Shown here piece after piece: positions 36,273 through 44,811 of a stretch of 64,000 bases of DNA. The DNA comes from Klenkia taihuensis (GTDB taxonomy: Bacteria; Actinomycetota; Actinomycetes; Mycobacteriales; Geodermatophilaceae). Made by a program: the position numbers and the translations under genes. The notes under the pieces were generated by a model that saw only the letters and a list, made by a program, of their open reading frames with translations, made no database searches and was not told the origin of the DNA. The stretch is taken from contig NZ_FOMD01000002.1 in NCBI RefSeq assembly GCF_900112525.1, forward strand, positions 558,001-622,000. The letters run 5' to 3'. Position 1 is the first letter of the stretch. The number at the start of each line of letters is the position of its first letter.

Positions 36273-36393
36273 GGGAGAGCTCGATTCAGGACGTACGAGG
36301 AGGGAATCGTAGGGACCGAACACCCGTTGGGTCACTACGTGTTCCCGACGCTACGAGACGCCGCGTAGGGAGTCAAAGCCATATGACCTCCTA

Positions 36394-36411
36394 CACACCG
36401 ACAGGGGTGTG
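36394..36411. promoter_or_regulatory. inverted repeat over the CGNR gene ribosome site
   Basis: CACACC-N6-GGTGTG, ending 2 nt before the CGNR start codon and covering its ribosome-binding site. The position would suit autorepression by a DNA-binding protein or a translational hairpin. The sequence alone cannot distinguish these. Confidence 0.45.
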
Positions 36412-36413
36412 AG

Positions 36414-36944
36414 ATGGACTACGACGACTACGGGTCCGACGCCGTGGAGCTCGCGGTGGACCTGGCCAACGCCGACCGCGCCGACGACGGCTGGGCGTCG
36501 GCCTTCTGCGCCGCGCACCACGAGTGGTTCACCGAGGGCACCGGGCTGGAGCTGTCCCGCAAGCACGCGAAGGCGGCCGGCACCACCGCCGACCTGGTCC
36601 GCGAGGTGGCCCTGGCGTCGTCCCGGGTCGAGGTCGTCGAGCGGCTGAACGCGCTGCTGGCGCTGGCCAGCCCCCGGCCCTACGCCACCGACCACGACGG
36701 CACCCTGCACCTGCACTACGCCGCCCCCGAGGCCGGCGCGCTGGAGCAGCTGACCACCACGGTGGCCATGGGGCTCTCGCAGGTCGTCGTGCAGCACGGC
36801 TGGGAACGGCTGGGCGTGTGCGCCGCGGAGGGCTGCGGCAACGTCTACCTGGACACCTCGCGCAACGCCAGCCGCCGCTACTGCTCGAGCACCTGCTCCT
36901 CCCGCTCGACCGTCGCGGCCTACCGGGCCCGCAAGAAGAGCTAG
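36414..36944 (+). CDS. CGNR zinc-finger transcriptional regulator
   Basis: Stress-response regulator of 176 residues in the ABATE/CGNR family. The N-terminal ligand/ABATE domain (about 1-125) precedes a C-terminal CGNR zinc finger: CAAEGCGNVYLDTSRNASRR, then YCSSTCSSRSTVAAYRARK, with four Cys and a basic DNA-binding helix. ATG 36414 has GGGGTG upstream, within an inverted repeat. Its end overlaps the convergent Ala/Pro-rich gene by 4 nt. Targets are unknown; the divergent MFS gene is a candidate. Confidence 0.92.
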   Translation: MDYDDYGSDAVELAVDLANADRADDGWASAFCAAHHEWFTEGTGLELSRKHAKAAGTTADLVREVALASSRVEVVERLNALLALASPRPYATDHDGTLHLHYAAPEAGALEQLTTTVAMGLSQVVVQHGWERLGVCAAEGCGNVYLDTSRNASRRYCSSTCSSRSTVAAYRARKKS

Positions 36945-37996
36945 ACCAGGCCGGCGCGGACGGCGGCGACCCGGCGGCGGACGGTGGTGCGGCGGCGGCT
37001 GACCGCGGTCGAGCCGGCCACCCCGAACCCGAGGACGACGACCCCGCCCAGCGCGTAGGCAGCGGCGGCGTCGGGCAGCGCGGTGGCCGAGGACGCCGGG
37101 TCCAGCCGGTCCACCCGGCGGACGAGGGTCCCGACGGCGTCGTCGACCGGCGCGACGGCCTGCTCGACGACGGCGAGGGCGTCGGCGGCCCGGTCCACGG
37201 AGATGGCGGCCGCGGCGACGACCTGGGCGGCGTAGTCGGCCTGCGCGGCGACGCCGGCGGCGGTCTGCGGCAGCGCGAGCACCTGGGCGTGGGCGTTCTC
37301 GGCGGCGGCGCGGGCCTCCTGCGCGGCGGTCAGCGAGGCCTCGACGGCGGCGACCTGGTCGGCGACCAGCTGCTGCACGGTGCGGGCCTCGGCGAGCGCG
37401 GCGGCGACGTCGGCGGCGGGGGCGCCGAGCTCGATGGCGGCGGCCCGGTTGGCGCGGGCGGCGTACCCGGTGACCAGCAGCTCGCCGGCCTCGGCCTCGG
37501 CGGCCGACTGCGCACCCGCGCGGGCGGCGGTGGCGGCGCCGGCGGCGAGCGCGGTGGCGGTGCCGGCCTCCGCCGAGCCACCGGTGGTGGGCTGCTCGGG
37601 CAGGTCGGCGGCGGCGACCCGCGGACGGGTCGGAGCCGCGACCGGGGTGCGGGGGGCGCGGGTCGAGGGGGCGGCCGCGGTCGGCTGCGCGACGACCGGG
37701 CCCTGGGTCGGCTCGGCGACGACCGGCGGGGCCTCCACGGTGGTGGGGGCCGCGGTCGAGGGGGGCGCCGCGGTGACCGGCGGGGCCGGGTCGGAGGTGG
37801 GGGCGGCCGTCGTCGGGTCCGGGACAGAGGTGGGGTCCGCCGGGGTCGGGGTGGGGTCCGCGGTGACGGGGGCCGCGGTGACGGGGGCCGTGGTGGTCGA
37901 GGCGGGGTCCGGGGCGGCCGCGGCCGGGCCGGCGGTGACGACGGCGCCCACGGCGACGGCGGCGAGCAGGGGCAGCAGGCGGAGGCGGGTGCGCAC
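36941..37996 (-). CDS. exported Ala/Pro-rich coiled protein with C-terminal anchor
   Basis: Secreted protein of 351 residues. Signal peptide about 1-28 (RLLPLLAAVAVGAVVTAG...AAA). A Thr/Pro/Val stalk (about 30-130) is followed by a long Ala-rich helical section (about 145-290) such as AAAIELGAPAADVAAALAEA and AAVEASLTAAQEARAAAENA that probably forms a coiled coil, then a membrane helix (ALGGVVVLGFGVAGSTAV) and an Arg-rich tail. GTG 37996 has GAGGGAAA upstream. I do not recognise the family; a cell-envelope spacer or filament-like role is possible. Confidence 0.8.
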   Translation of the reverse strand: MRTRLRLLPLLAAVAVGAVVTAGPAAAAPDPASTTTAPVTAAPVTADPTPTPADPTSVPDPTTAAPTSDPAPPVTAAPPSTAAPTTVEAPPVVAEPTQGPVVAQPTAAAPSTRAPRTPVAAPTRPRVAAADLPEQPTTGGSAEAGTATALAAGAATAARAGAQSAAEAEAGELLVTGYAARANRAAAIELGAPAADVAAALAEARTVQQLVADQVAAVEASLTAAQEARAAAENAHAQVLALPQTAAGVAAQADYAAQVVAAAAISVDRAADALAVVEQAVAPVDDAVGTLVRRVDRLDPASSATALPDAAAAYALGGVVVLGFGVAGSTAVSRRRTTVRRRVAAVRAGLV

Positions 37997-38125
37997 GGGG
38001 TTTCCCTCGATCAGGTGGCGGTTCGGCTCCCCCTGCATCGACGCCGTCCGGCCCCCGGCCCACCCCCTCGGGGTGCGATCTCACCCCGAGGGGTGGGGTG
38101 CAGGTCCCGCGGCTAGCGTGCGCGG

Positions 38126-39571
38126 GTGCCCCGGTTCCCCCGCCTGTCCGCCCGCCGTCTGGACGCCCGCCTGCACGCGAGGGTGGGCCGGCTGCCCGCG
38201 ACCCGGGCCGACGGCGCGCTGCGCCGCCTGTCCGAGGCCGCCGACCACGGCAAGCTCTGGCTGGGGGTGGGCCTGGCGCTCGGCGCGAAGAAGGGCGCCC
38301 CGCGGCGGGCGGCGGTGCGCGGCGTCGGGTCGCTGCTGGTGTCCAGCGCGCTGGTCAACGTCGTCCTCAAGCCGGTGTTCGGCCGGGTGCGTCCCGACCC
38401 CGGCGGGCTGACCCCCGGCCGGGGCCTGGACCGGTCGCTGGACACGCTGTCCTTCCCCAGCGGGCACTCGGCGTCGGCGGCGGCGTTCGCCACCGGGGTG
38501 GCGCTGGAGAGCCCGTGGGCCGGTGCGCTGGTCGCCCCGGTCGCGCTGGGCGTGGGCTACTCGCGGGTGCACGTGGGTGTGCACTACCCCGGTGACGTGC
38601 TGGCCGGCATGGCGGTGGGCGGTGCGGTCGCGGTGGCCAGCCGGCACTGGTGGCCGGTGCGGCCGAGCACCCCGGCGCAGGTGCGCGACACCGAGCGGGC
38701 GCCCGCGCTGCCCCGTGGCGAGGGCCTGGTGGTGGCGGTCAACCCGCGGTCGGGCCGGGCCGACTACGACCCCTCGGCCGACATCGCCGACCTGCTGCCC
38801 GGCGCGCAGGTGCTGGAGGTCGACGAGGGGCACTCCGTGACCGACCTGCTCACCGAGGCCGTGCGGGGCGGCGCGAAGGCGCTCGGCGTGGCCGGGGGCG
38901 ACGGGTCGGTGGCCGCCGCCGCGGCGGTGGCGCTGGAGCACGGGCTGCCGCTGGCGGTGCTGCCGGCCGGCACGCTGAACCACTTCGCCCGCGACGTCGG
39001 CGTGGCCACCCCCGGCGAGGCGGCCGCGGCGGTGGAGGCCGGCGACGGCGTGCTGGTCGACGTCGCCGCGGTCAACGGCACGCCGTTCCTGAACACCGCG
39101 AGCATCGGCAGCTACCCGGAGATGGTGCGCCGGCGGGACCGTCTGTCGGGCCGGCTGGGCAAGTGGCTGGCGCTGGCGGTGGCCACCGGGCAGGTGCTGC
39201 GGGACGGCCGGCCGGTGGATCTGGACCTGGACGGCCGGCGGGTGAGCGCCTGGATCCTGTTCGTCGGCAACGGCGTCTACACCCCGCGCGGGCTGTCCCC
39301 GGCCTGGCGGCCCTCGCTGGAGGACGGCCTGCTCGACGTGCAGTACCTGCGCGCCGACCTGCGGTTCGGCCGCACCCGGGCGGTGCTGGCCACCCTGCTG
39401 GGCGCCAGCGAGCACTCCCGCTCCTACGCGCAGTTCCAGGTGCGGCGGCTGCGCGTGGTGTCGCGGTCCGGGCCGCAGCCGGTGGCCTACGACGGCGAGA
39501 CCGGCGAGGCGGCGACGGAGTTCGTGTTCACCAAGCGGCAGCGGCTGGTGGTCTACCGCTCGGCGGGGTGA
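38126..39571 (+). CDS. PAP2 phosphatase - diacylglycerol/sphingolipid kinase fusion
   Basis: Bifunctional membrane-lipid enzyme of 481 residues. The N-terminal PAP2 domain (about 40-185) carries the three signature blocks: KPVFGRVRP (KxxxxxxRP), the PSGHS of LDTLSFPSGHSASAAAFA, and SRVHVGVHYPGD (SRxxxxxHxxxD). The C-terminal lipid-kinase domain (about 195-481) has VAVNPRSGR, the nucleotide loop VAGGDGSVAAAA, and PAGTLNHFARDVG. Together it could dephosphorylate one lipid (or undecaprenyl-PP) and phosphorylate another. GTG start. Its 3' end overlaps the convergent membrane-protein gene by 19 nt. Similar fusions are known in Actinobacteria; substrates are unproven. Confidence 0.93.
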   Translation: MPRFPRLSARRLDARLHARVGRLPATRADGALRRLSEAADHGKLWLGVGLALGAKKGAPRRAAVRGVGSLLVSSALVNVVLKPVFGRVRPDPGGLTPGRGLDRSLDTLSFPSGHSASAAAFATGVALESPWAGALVAPVALGVGYSRVHVGVHYPGDVLAGMAVGGAVAVASRHWWPVRPSTPAQVRDTERAPALPRGEGLVVAVNPRSGRADYDPSADIADLLPGAQVLEVDEGHSVTDLLTEAVRGGAKALGVAGGDGSVAAAAAVALEHGLPLAVLPAGTLNHFARDVGVATPGEAAAAVEAGDGVLVDVAAVNGTPFLNTASIGSYPEMVRRRDRLSGRLGKWLALAVATGQVLRDGRPVDLDLDGRRVSAWILFVGNGVYTPRGLSPAWRPSLEDGLLDVQYLRADLRFGRTRAVLATLLGASEHSRSYAQFQVRRLRVVSRSGPQPVAYDGETGEAATEFVFTKRQRLVVYRSAG

Positions 39572-40182
39572 GGCAGCCGCCGGACGACGACGGCGAGCAC
39601 GCCGAGGGCGGCCAGCGCCTCCCCCAGCTCCTCGACGAAGGTGGCGGCGGCGTCCGGCAGCGGTGAGGGGTCCAGCCCCGCCGCGAGGCCGGTGACCTGG
39701 TCCAGCCCGAGGGCGGCCACGGCGTAGACGGCCAGCGACAGCACCACGGCCCGGGCGCCCGGCACACCCCACGCGCGGCCCAGGCGTGCCAGGACCGGCA
39801 GCCCGACGACGGTGGCCACGGTGCCGACCAGCAGGGTCAGGCCCCGGCCGTCCAGGCCCTCCACGACCGAGTGCGCGCTGACCAGCTTGGCGAACACCAG
39901 GCCGACCCCGACCACCGCGATCGCCGCCCACCACAGCCGGCGCCGTCCGGCCGACCGCGCGGCCACCCGCACGGCGACCACGGTCGCGGCGAGGAACAGC
40001 GACGTGGTGAACAGCCGCGGCAGGCTGCCGACCGCGTCCAGGTCGAACAGCCACTCGTGCCGCCCGAGCGCGCAGGCACCGCGGGTGCACTGCCAGCGGA
40101 CCACGAAACCCAGGCCGAAGAGGCCCAGCGCCAGGCCGGCGAGCGCCCACACCCAGGTGTCGTCGCGCACCCGGGTCGTCAC
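39553..40182 (-). CDS. six-helix membrane protein, paralogue 1 of 3 (unknown family)
   Basis: Integral membrane protein of 209 residues with about six helices (e.g. WVWALAGLALGLFGLGFVV, LFTTSLFLAATVVAVRVAA, LWWAAIAVVGVGLVFAKLV). It shares three blocks with the proteins at 41943 and 44057: FDLDAVGSLPRL after helix 1, AKLVSAHSVVE at the end of helix 3, and FVEELGEALAALGVL before the last helix. A Cys pair (CTRGAC) follows helix 1. No known family was recognised. Conserved Lys/His/Glu and Glu-Glu residues at helix ends look functional. It overlaps the PAP2-kinase gene by 19 nt. Confidence 0.82.
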   Translation of the reverse strand: MTTRVRDDTWVWALAGLALGLFGLGFVVRWQCTRGACALGRHEWLFDLDAVGSLPRLFTTSLFLAATVVAVRVAARSAGRRRLWWAAIAVVGVGLVFAKLVSAHSVVEGLDGRGLTLLVGTVATVVGLPVLARLGRAWGVPGARAVVLSLAVYAVAALGLDQVTGLAAGLDPSPLPDAAATFVEELGEALAALGVLAVVVRRLPHPAER

Positions 40183-40330
40183 CGGCCCCAGTGTGGTCGC
40201 CGGATGTTGCGATCAGCTGTCGGTTCTCCGGAGGCGGGCCGGGACGGTCGTCACTACGGTCCCGGGGAGGGTTGCCGACCGGTCGGACCGGGCAGGCACC
40301 GCACCGACGCCGTCGAAGGAAGAGGTCCCC

Positions 40331-40921
40331 ATGCTGGTCCGCCGGATCGCCCGCCCGTTGCTCGCCTCCTCGTTCGTGTACGGAGGCATCGACACCCTGC
40401 GCAACCCCCAGACCAGGGTGCCGGGAGCCAAGCCGATCGTGGAGCAGATCGCCAAGACCGCCGACGAGCAGCTGCCCGTCGAGGTGCCCCGCGACGTCGA
40501 GCAGTGGGTGAAGATCGACGCCGGGGTCAAGGTCGGCGCCGGCATCCTGTTCGCGCTCGGCAAGTTCCCCCGCCTGTCCGCGCTGGCGCTGGCCGGCTCG
40601 ATCGTGCCGACGACGCTGGCCGGTCACCGGTTCTGGGAGGACAGCGACGACGAGAAGAAGTTCAGCAACCAGGCGCACTTCCTGAAGAACGCCGGTCTGC
40701 TGGGTGGGCTGCTCATCGCCGCCGTGGACACCGAGGGCAAGCCGTCGGCCGGGTGGCGGGTGCGCCGCGCGTCGGACACCGCGATCGCCAAGGCCGAGGC
40801 CAAGTTCGAGAAGGCCCAGAAGAAGGCCGAGAAGGCGCAGAAGAAGGCCAGCCGGGGCCGCACCCAGCGCAAGCTCAAGAAGCAGGCCAAGAAGGTCGGC
40901 AAGGAGATCGGGCTCTCGTGA
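40331..40921 (+). CDS. DoxX-like membrane protein with Lys/Ala-rich basic tail
   Basis: Protein of 196 residues. The DoxX domain (about 1-135) begins RRIARPLLASSFVYGGIDTL, with helices such as VGAGILFALGKFPRLSALAL and AHFLKNAGLLGGLLIAAVDT. The last 45 residues are a strongly basic repeated tail (KAEAKFEKAQKKAEKAQKKA, then RGRTQRKLKKQAKK), uncommon for DoxX and unusual in composition for this genome. ATG 40331 has AGAGG upstream. Its stop overlaps the PHP gene start (GTGA), so they are coupled. The tail could bind nucleic acid or acidic lipids; that is inference. Confidence 0.87.
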   Translation: MLVRRIARPLLASSFVYGGIDTLRNPQTRVPGAKPIVEQIAKTADEQLPVEVPRDVEQWVKIDAGVKVGAGILFALGKFPRLSALALAGSIVPTTLAGHRFWEDSDDEKKFSNQAHFLKNAGLLGGLLIAAVDTEGKPSAGWRVRRASDTAIAKAEAKFEKAQKKAEKAQKKASRGRTQRKLKKQAKKVGKEIGLS

Positions 40922-41946
40922 CGCCGGCGGACGCGCTCCGGAGGATCGCCTTCCTCCTGGAGCGCGCCCGCGAGCCCACGTACCGGGTGTCGGCCTTCCG
41001 CACCGCGGCCGGCGTGGTCGACGGCCTGTCCGACGCCGAGCTGGACCGGCGGATCCGGACCCGGACGCTGACCGACCTCAAGGGGATCGGGACCAAGACC
41101 GCGGCGGTGGTGCTGCAGGCCCACGCCGGCGAGGAGCCCGAGTACCTGGCCGACCTCAAGGCGCAGCACCCGCCGGTGGAGCTGGAGGGCGCGGCCGGGG
41201 AGCTGCGCCGGGCGCTGCGCGGTGACCTGCACACGCACTCGGAGTGGTCCGACGGCGGCAGCCCGATCCGGGAGATGGCGCTGGCCGCGATGGGCATCGG
41301 GCACGAGTACCTGGCGCTGACCGACCACTCCCCCCGCCTGACGGTGGCCAACGGCCTGTCCGCGGAGCGGCTGGAGCGGCAGCTGGACGTCGTGGCGCAG
41401 CTGAACGAGGAGCTGGCCCCGTTCCGGATCCTCACCGGCATCGAGTGCGACATCAACGCCGACGGGTCGCTGGACCAGACCGACGAGCTGCTGGCCCGGG
41501 TCGACGTCGTGGTGGCCAGCGTGCACTCCGACCTGCGCGCCCCGGCGTCCCAGATGACGCCGCGGATGCTCGAGGCGGTGGCCAACCCGCACACCGACGT
41601 CCTCGGGCACTGCACCGGCCGGCTGCTGGTCGAGCGGACGCAGCGCGGCGGCAAGCAGCAGAAGCCACGGCCGGAGAGCACCTTCGACGCCGAGGCGGTG
41701 TTCGCCGCCTGCGTCGAGCACGGCACCGCGGTGGAGATCAACTCCCGGCCCGAGCGGCTGGACCCGCCGTCCCGGCTGTTGGCGCTGGCCGCGGAGCTGG
41801 GCTGCGAGTTCTCCATCGACACCGACGCGCATGCACCGGGTCAGCTGGACTGGCAGGGCGCCGGCTGCGAGCGGGCCGCCGCGGCCGGCATCACCGCCGA
41901 CCGGGTCGTCAACACCCGCACGGCCGAGGAGCTGCTGGCGCGCTAG
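40918..41946 (+). CDS. HhH-PHP domain phosphoesterase (PolX C-terminal-like, no polymerase domain)
   Basis: Soluble metalloprotein of 342 residues. The N-terminal part (about 1-90) has helix-hairpin-helix type DNA-binding sequence LTDLKGIGTKTAAVVLQAHA. The PHP domain (about 100-335) carries metal ligands in GDLHTHSEWSDG, YLALTDHSP, GIECDIN, VVASVHSDL, GHCTGRL, and DTDAHAPGQ. This equals the C-terminal half of bacterial family X DNA polymerase, but the polymerase residues are absent, so a phosphodiesterase/nuclease or 3'-phosphatase role is likely. Translationally coupled to DoxX. The end overlaps the convergent paralogue 2 gene by 4 nt. Confidence 0.9.
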   Translation: MTPADALRRIAFLLERAREPTYRVSAFRTAAGVVDGLSDAELDRRIRTRTLTDLKGIGTKTAAVVLQAHAGEEPEYLADLKAQHPPVELEGAAGELRRALRGDLHTHSEWSDGGSPIREMALAAMGIGHEYLALTDHSPRLTVANGLSAERLERQLDVVAQLNEELAPFRILTGIECDINADGSLDQTDELLARVDVVVASVHSDLRAPASQMTPRMLEAVANPHTDVLGHCTGRLLVERTQRGGKQQKPRPESTFDAEAVFAACVEHGTAVEINSRPERLDPPSRLLALAAELGCEFSIDTDAHAPGQLDWQGAGCERAAAAGITADRVVNTRTAEELLAR

Positions 41947-42638
41947 GTGCGGCGGGAGACCTCGCGGGCCTGCGCGGCGACGGCGGCGAGCAGGCCGACG
42001 GCGGACAGGCCCTCGGCGGTCTCCTCGACGTAGCTGGCCAGGTCACCGGCCAGCGTGCCGGTGCCCGCGAGCACGACCGACACCGCGGCGAGGCCGACGG
42101 AGGCGAGCGCGTAGAGCGCCAGCCAGGTGACCACGGCGACCCGGGTGCCGCGGCGGACCCAGCGGCCGCTGACCACGGCCACGGTCAGCCCGAGCAGGCT
42201 GACGCCGAGGAAGAGCAGCTGCGCGTCGGGCAGCCGGGCCTCCAGCACCGAGTGCAGCGAGGTCGCCTTGGCCGCGGCCAGCACGGCGGCCCCCAGCGCG
42301 AGGGTGGCCCACCAGATGCCGGCGCCGTGCCGGCCGGCCCGCAGCACCGCCCACCAGCAGCAGACCGCGGCGACGGCGAGCACCGAGGTGACGAGCAGGC
42401 GGGGCACCGAGCCCAGGGCGTCGAGGTCGAACCGGGCGGTCCACGGTGCGCAGGCGGCGGCCCGGCAGGCGAGCCGGGTGGCCAGGCCGACGGTCTCGGC
42501 GAGCACGACCAGGGCGGCGAGCACCACCGTGGTGGCCGTCCCGCGGCGCAGCGGCAGCGCGAGGGCGGCGCGGACCAGGTCCGGCAGCGGTGCCTCGCGG
42601 CCGGTCAGCTGCGGGCGGACGTCCTCGGTGGTGGCCAC
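41943..42638 (-). CDS. six-helix membrane protein, paralogue 2 of 3
   Basis: Integral membrane protein of 231 residues. A soluble N-terminus (about 30 residues) leads to six helices. Shared blocks with paralogues 1 and 3 are FDLDALGSVPRLLVTSVL, AKATSLHSVLEARL and YVEETAEGLSAVGLL. Two Cys (CRAAAC) sit between helix 1 and the FDLDA block, as in paralogue 1. The family is unrecognised. It ends inside the PHP gene (4-nt convergent overlap) and lies upstream of ugd with separate orientation-consistent transcription (all minus strand). Confidence 0.82.
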   Translation of the reverse strand: MATTEDVRPQLTGREAPLPDLVRAALALPLRRGTATTVVLAALVVLAETVGLATRLACRAAACAPWTARFDLDALGSVPRLLVTSVLAVAAVCCWWAVLRAGRHGAGIWWATLALGAAVLAAAKATSLHSVLEARLPDAQLLFLGVSLLGLTVAVVSGRWVRRGTRVAVVTWLALYALASVGLAAVSVVLAGTGTLAGDLASYVEETAEGLSAVGLLAAVAAQAREVSRRT

Positions 42639-42722
42639 CTCCCGGTGGTCGGCACGCGGGCGACCCGGCGGGAGGGTCCGGGACGCCGGGTTGCCCCGGC
42701 CGGGTGAGCCGGGTGAGCCGGG

Positions 42723-44042
42723 TCAGCCGGCCCGGCGGCCCAGCGCGCGGTAGGACCAGCCGGCCGCCACCCAGGTGTCGCGGTCGAGTGCCTGCCGACC
42801 GTCGAGCACGGCCTTGCGGGCCACGACCTGCCCGAACGCGACCGGGTCGAGCTCGCGGAACTGCTTCCACTCGGTGAGCACCAGGACGGCGTCGGCGCGG
42901 GCGGCGGCCTCCTCGGCGGTGTCCACGACGTCCAGCTGCGGCCAGGACCGGCGGATGTTGTCGCCGGCCGCGGGGTCGGTGACCCGCACGGTGGCGCCCT
43001 GCAGCTGCAGCTGGGCGGCGACGTTGAGCGCCGGGGAGTCGCGGATGTCGTCGGAGTCGGGCTTGAACGCCGCCCCCAGCACCGCGATCCGCTTGCCCAG
43101 CAGCGACCCGTCGCAGACCTCGCGGGCCAGCTCCACCATCCGGATCCGGCGGCGCATGTTGATGTTGTCGACCTCGCGCAGGAACGTCAGCGCCTGGTCG
43201 GCGCCCAGCTCGCCGGCCCGGGCCATGAACGCGCGGATGTCCTTGGGCAGGCAGCCCCCGCCGAAGCCGAGGCCGGCGTTGAGGAACTTCCGGCCGATCC
43301 GGTCGTCGTAGCCGATCGCGTCGGCCAGCTGCTTGACGTCGGCGCCGGTGGCCTCGCACAGCTCGGCCATCGCGTTGATGAACGAGATCTTGGTGGCCAG
43401 GAACGAGTTCGCCGCGGTCTTCACCATCTCCGCGGTCGCGTAGTCGGTGACCACCTGCGGCGTGCCGTCGGCGACGATCGCGGCGTACACCTCGTCCAGC
43501 AGCGCCCGGGCGGTCTCGCCGTCGGCGCCCGCGGGCAGGCCGTAGACCAGCCGGTCCGGGTGCAGGGTGTCCTGCACGGCGAAGCCCTCGCGCAGGAACT
43601 CCGGGTTCCACGCCAGCAGCGCCCCGGGCACCTTGCCGGTCACCAGGTCGGCCAGCCGCGCCGCCGTCCCCACCGGGACGGTGGACTTGCCCACCACCAG
43701 CTCACCGGGGGCCAGCACCTCCAGCAGCGACTCGGTCGCGGACTCCACGTAGCGCAGGTCCGCGGCGTACTCCCCGCGCTTCTGCGGCGTCCCCACGCAG
43801 ACGAAGTGCACCTGCGACCCGGCCGCGTCGGCCATCGCCGAGGAGAACCGCAGCCGGCCCGAGGCCAGCGAGGAGCTCAGCAGCTCGTCGAACCCCGGCT
43901 CGTGGAACGGCGCCTTCCCCGAGGCCAGCAGCTCGGCCTTGGGGACGTCGACCTCGATCCCCACGACGTCGTGGCCCAGCTGCGCCATGGAGGCCGCGTG
44001 CACCGCGCCCAGGTAGCCGCAGCCGATCACCGAGATCCTCAT
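42723..44042 (-). CDS. UDP-glucose 6-dehydrogenase
   Basis: Makes UDP-glucuronate for exopolysaccharide or cell-wall glycans. The 439-residue protein has the Rossmann motif VIGCGYLGAVHAASMAQLGH, the Lys-rich centre NPEFLREGFAVQD, the catalytic Cys block GLGFGGGCLPKDIRAF, and the C-terminal VLGAAFKPDSDDIRDSP. Ugd/TuaD type; a GDP-mannose dehydrogenase is less likely given this pattern. It ends with a tandem 9-bp GAGCCGGGT-type repeat just past the stop (42701-42728). The membrane paralogue 3 gene is 14 nt upstream, so the two are probably co-transcribed. Confidence 0.93.
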   Translation of the reverse strand: MRISVIGCGYLGAVHAASMAQLGHDVVGIEVDVPKAELLASGKAPFHEPGFDELLSSSLASGRLRFSSAMADAAGSQVHFVCVGTPQKRGEYAADLRYVESATESLLEVLAPGELVVGKSTVPVGTAARLADLVTGKVPGALLAWNPEFLREGFAVQDTLHPDRLVYGLPAGADGETARALLDEVYAAIVADGTPQVVTDYATAEMVKTAANSFLATKISFINAMAELCEATGADVKQLADAIGYDDRIGRKFLNAGLGFGGGCLPKDIRAFMARAGELGADQALTFLREVDNINMRRRIRMVELAREVCDGSLLGKRIAVLGAAFKPDSDDIRDSPALNVAAQLQLQGATVRVTDPAAGDNIRRSWPQLDVVDTAEEAAARADAVLVLTEWKQFRELDPVAFGQVVARKAVLDGRQALDRDTWVAAGWSYRALGRRAG

Positions 44043-44056
44043 GGTGCTCGATCCTG

Positions 44057-44800
44057 TCAGGCCGCCGGGGGTCGTGGTGCAGGAGCGGGGCTCCCGACGT
44101 CGTCCGCGCGGCGCAGGTCACGCCCGGCCGGGAAGACCAGGCGCGGTGCGCAGCCGACCAGGACGGCGACCAGCACACCCAGCGCGGCGAGCGCCTCGGC
44201 GCTCTCCTCCACCAGGACGAAGGTGGCGGTCAGCGCGCTGCCGTGGCCCCAGACGGCCTCGGCCATCGCCGAGGGGATGGTCAGCCCGCCGGCGGCGAAC
44301 CCGTAGGCGGCCAGCCAGCGCAGCACCCGGCGCCGGTCGCGCCGCTCCTCCCGGCTCAGCCAGAACAGGCCGGCCAGCACGACGCCGCCCACCACCGCCG
44401 AGCCGACCAGCGTGCGGACCGGGTGGGCGTAGCCGTCGACGGCCTCGAGCACCGCCTTGTGCACCGTGCTCCCGGCCTTGACCAGCGCGGCGAGGGTGCA
44501 CAACAGCGCCACCGCGGTCCACCACGACCGGCGCCGGGGCAGCCGGACGGCGCCGGCGGCCGCGGCGACCGCGGCCAGCACGAACACCGCGGCGATGAGC
44601 AGCCGGGGCAGGGAGAAGGGCAGCTCCATCGACAGCGGGTGGCTGATGGTGCGCGGGGCGCCGAGCACGCGCAGCCCGTAGCCGAGCAGCTCGGCGCCGA
44701 CCAGCAGCACCGCCGCCACCCGGGCCCACGGGGGCACCGGCACCCGCCAGCGCCCCGGGGACGCCGGGGGCCGCGAGGTGTGCAGCAGGCTCCCGGTCAC
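44057..44800 (-). CDS. six-helix membrane protein, paralogue 3 of 3
   Basis: Integral membrane protein of 247 residues, the most divergent of the three. After a short soluble N-terminus (about 25 residues) come six helices. Blocks shared with paralogues 1 and 2 are PFSLPRLLIAAVFVLAA, VKAGSTVHKAVLEAV and LVEESAEALAALGVLVAVL; the Cys pair is missing and the first block is altered (ELPF for FDLDA). GTG start at 44800. The gene leads into ugd (14-nt gap). Function unknown; the location suggests polysaccharide or envelope lipid work. Confidence 0.8.
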   Translation of the reverse strand: MTGSLLHTSRPPASPGRWRVPVPPWARVAAVLLVGAELLGYGLRVLGAPRTISHPLSMELPFSLPRLLIAAVFVLAAVAAAAGAVRLPRRRSWWTAVALLCTLAALVKAGSTVHKAVLEAVDGYAHPVRTLVGSAVVGGVVLAGLFWLSREERRDRRRVLRWLAAYGFAAGGLTIPSAMAEAVWGHGSALTATFVLVEESAEALAALGVLVAVLVGCAPRLVFPAGRDLRRADDVGSPAPAPRPPAA

Positions 44801-44811
44801 CCGGTCTGCCT

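Noticed and set aside
36273-36335. N-terminal extension of the MFS transporter to GTG 36335
   Set aside because: The added 21 residues are polar and not part of the MFS fold; the GTG at 36272 leads directly into the first helix region.
42701-42728. Short tandem repeat (9-bp, GAGCCGGGT) just past ugd, considered as a regulatory array or CRISPR remnant
   Set aside because: Only about three imperfect units in a GC-rich spacer; no spacers or palindromes, most likely simple slippage.
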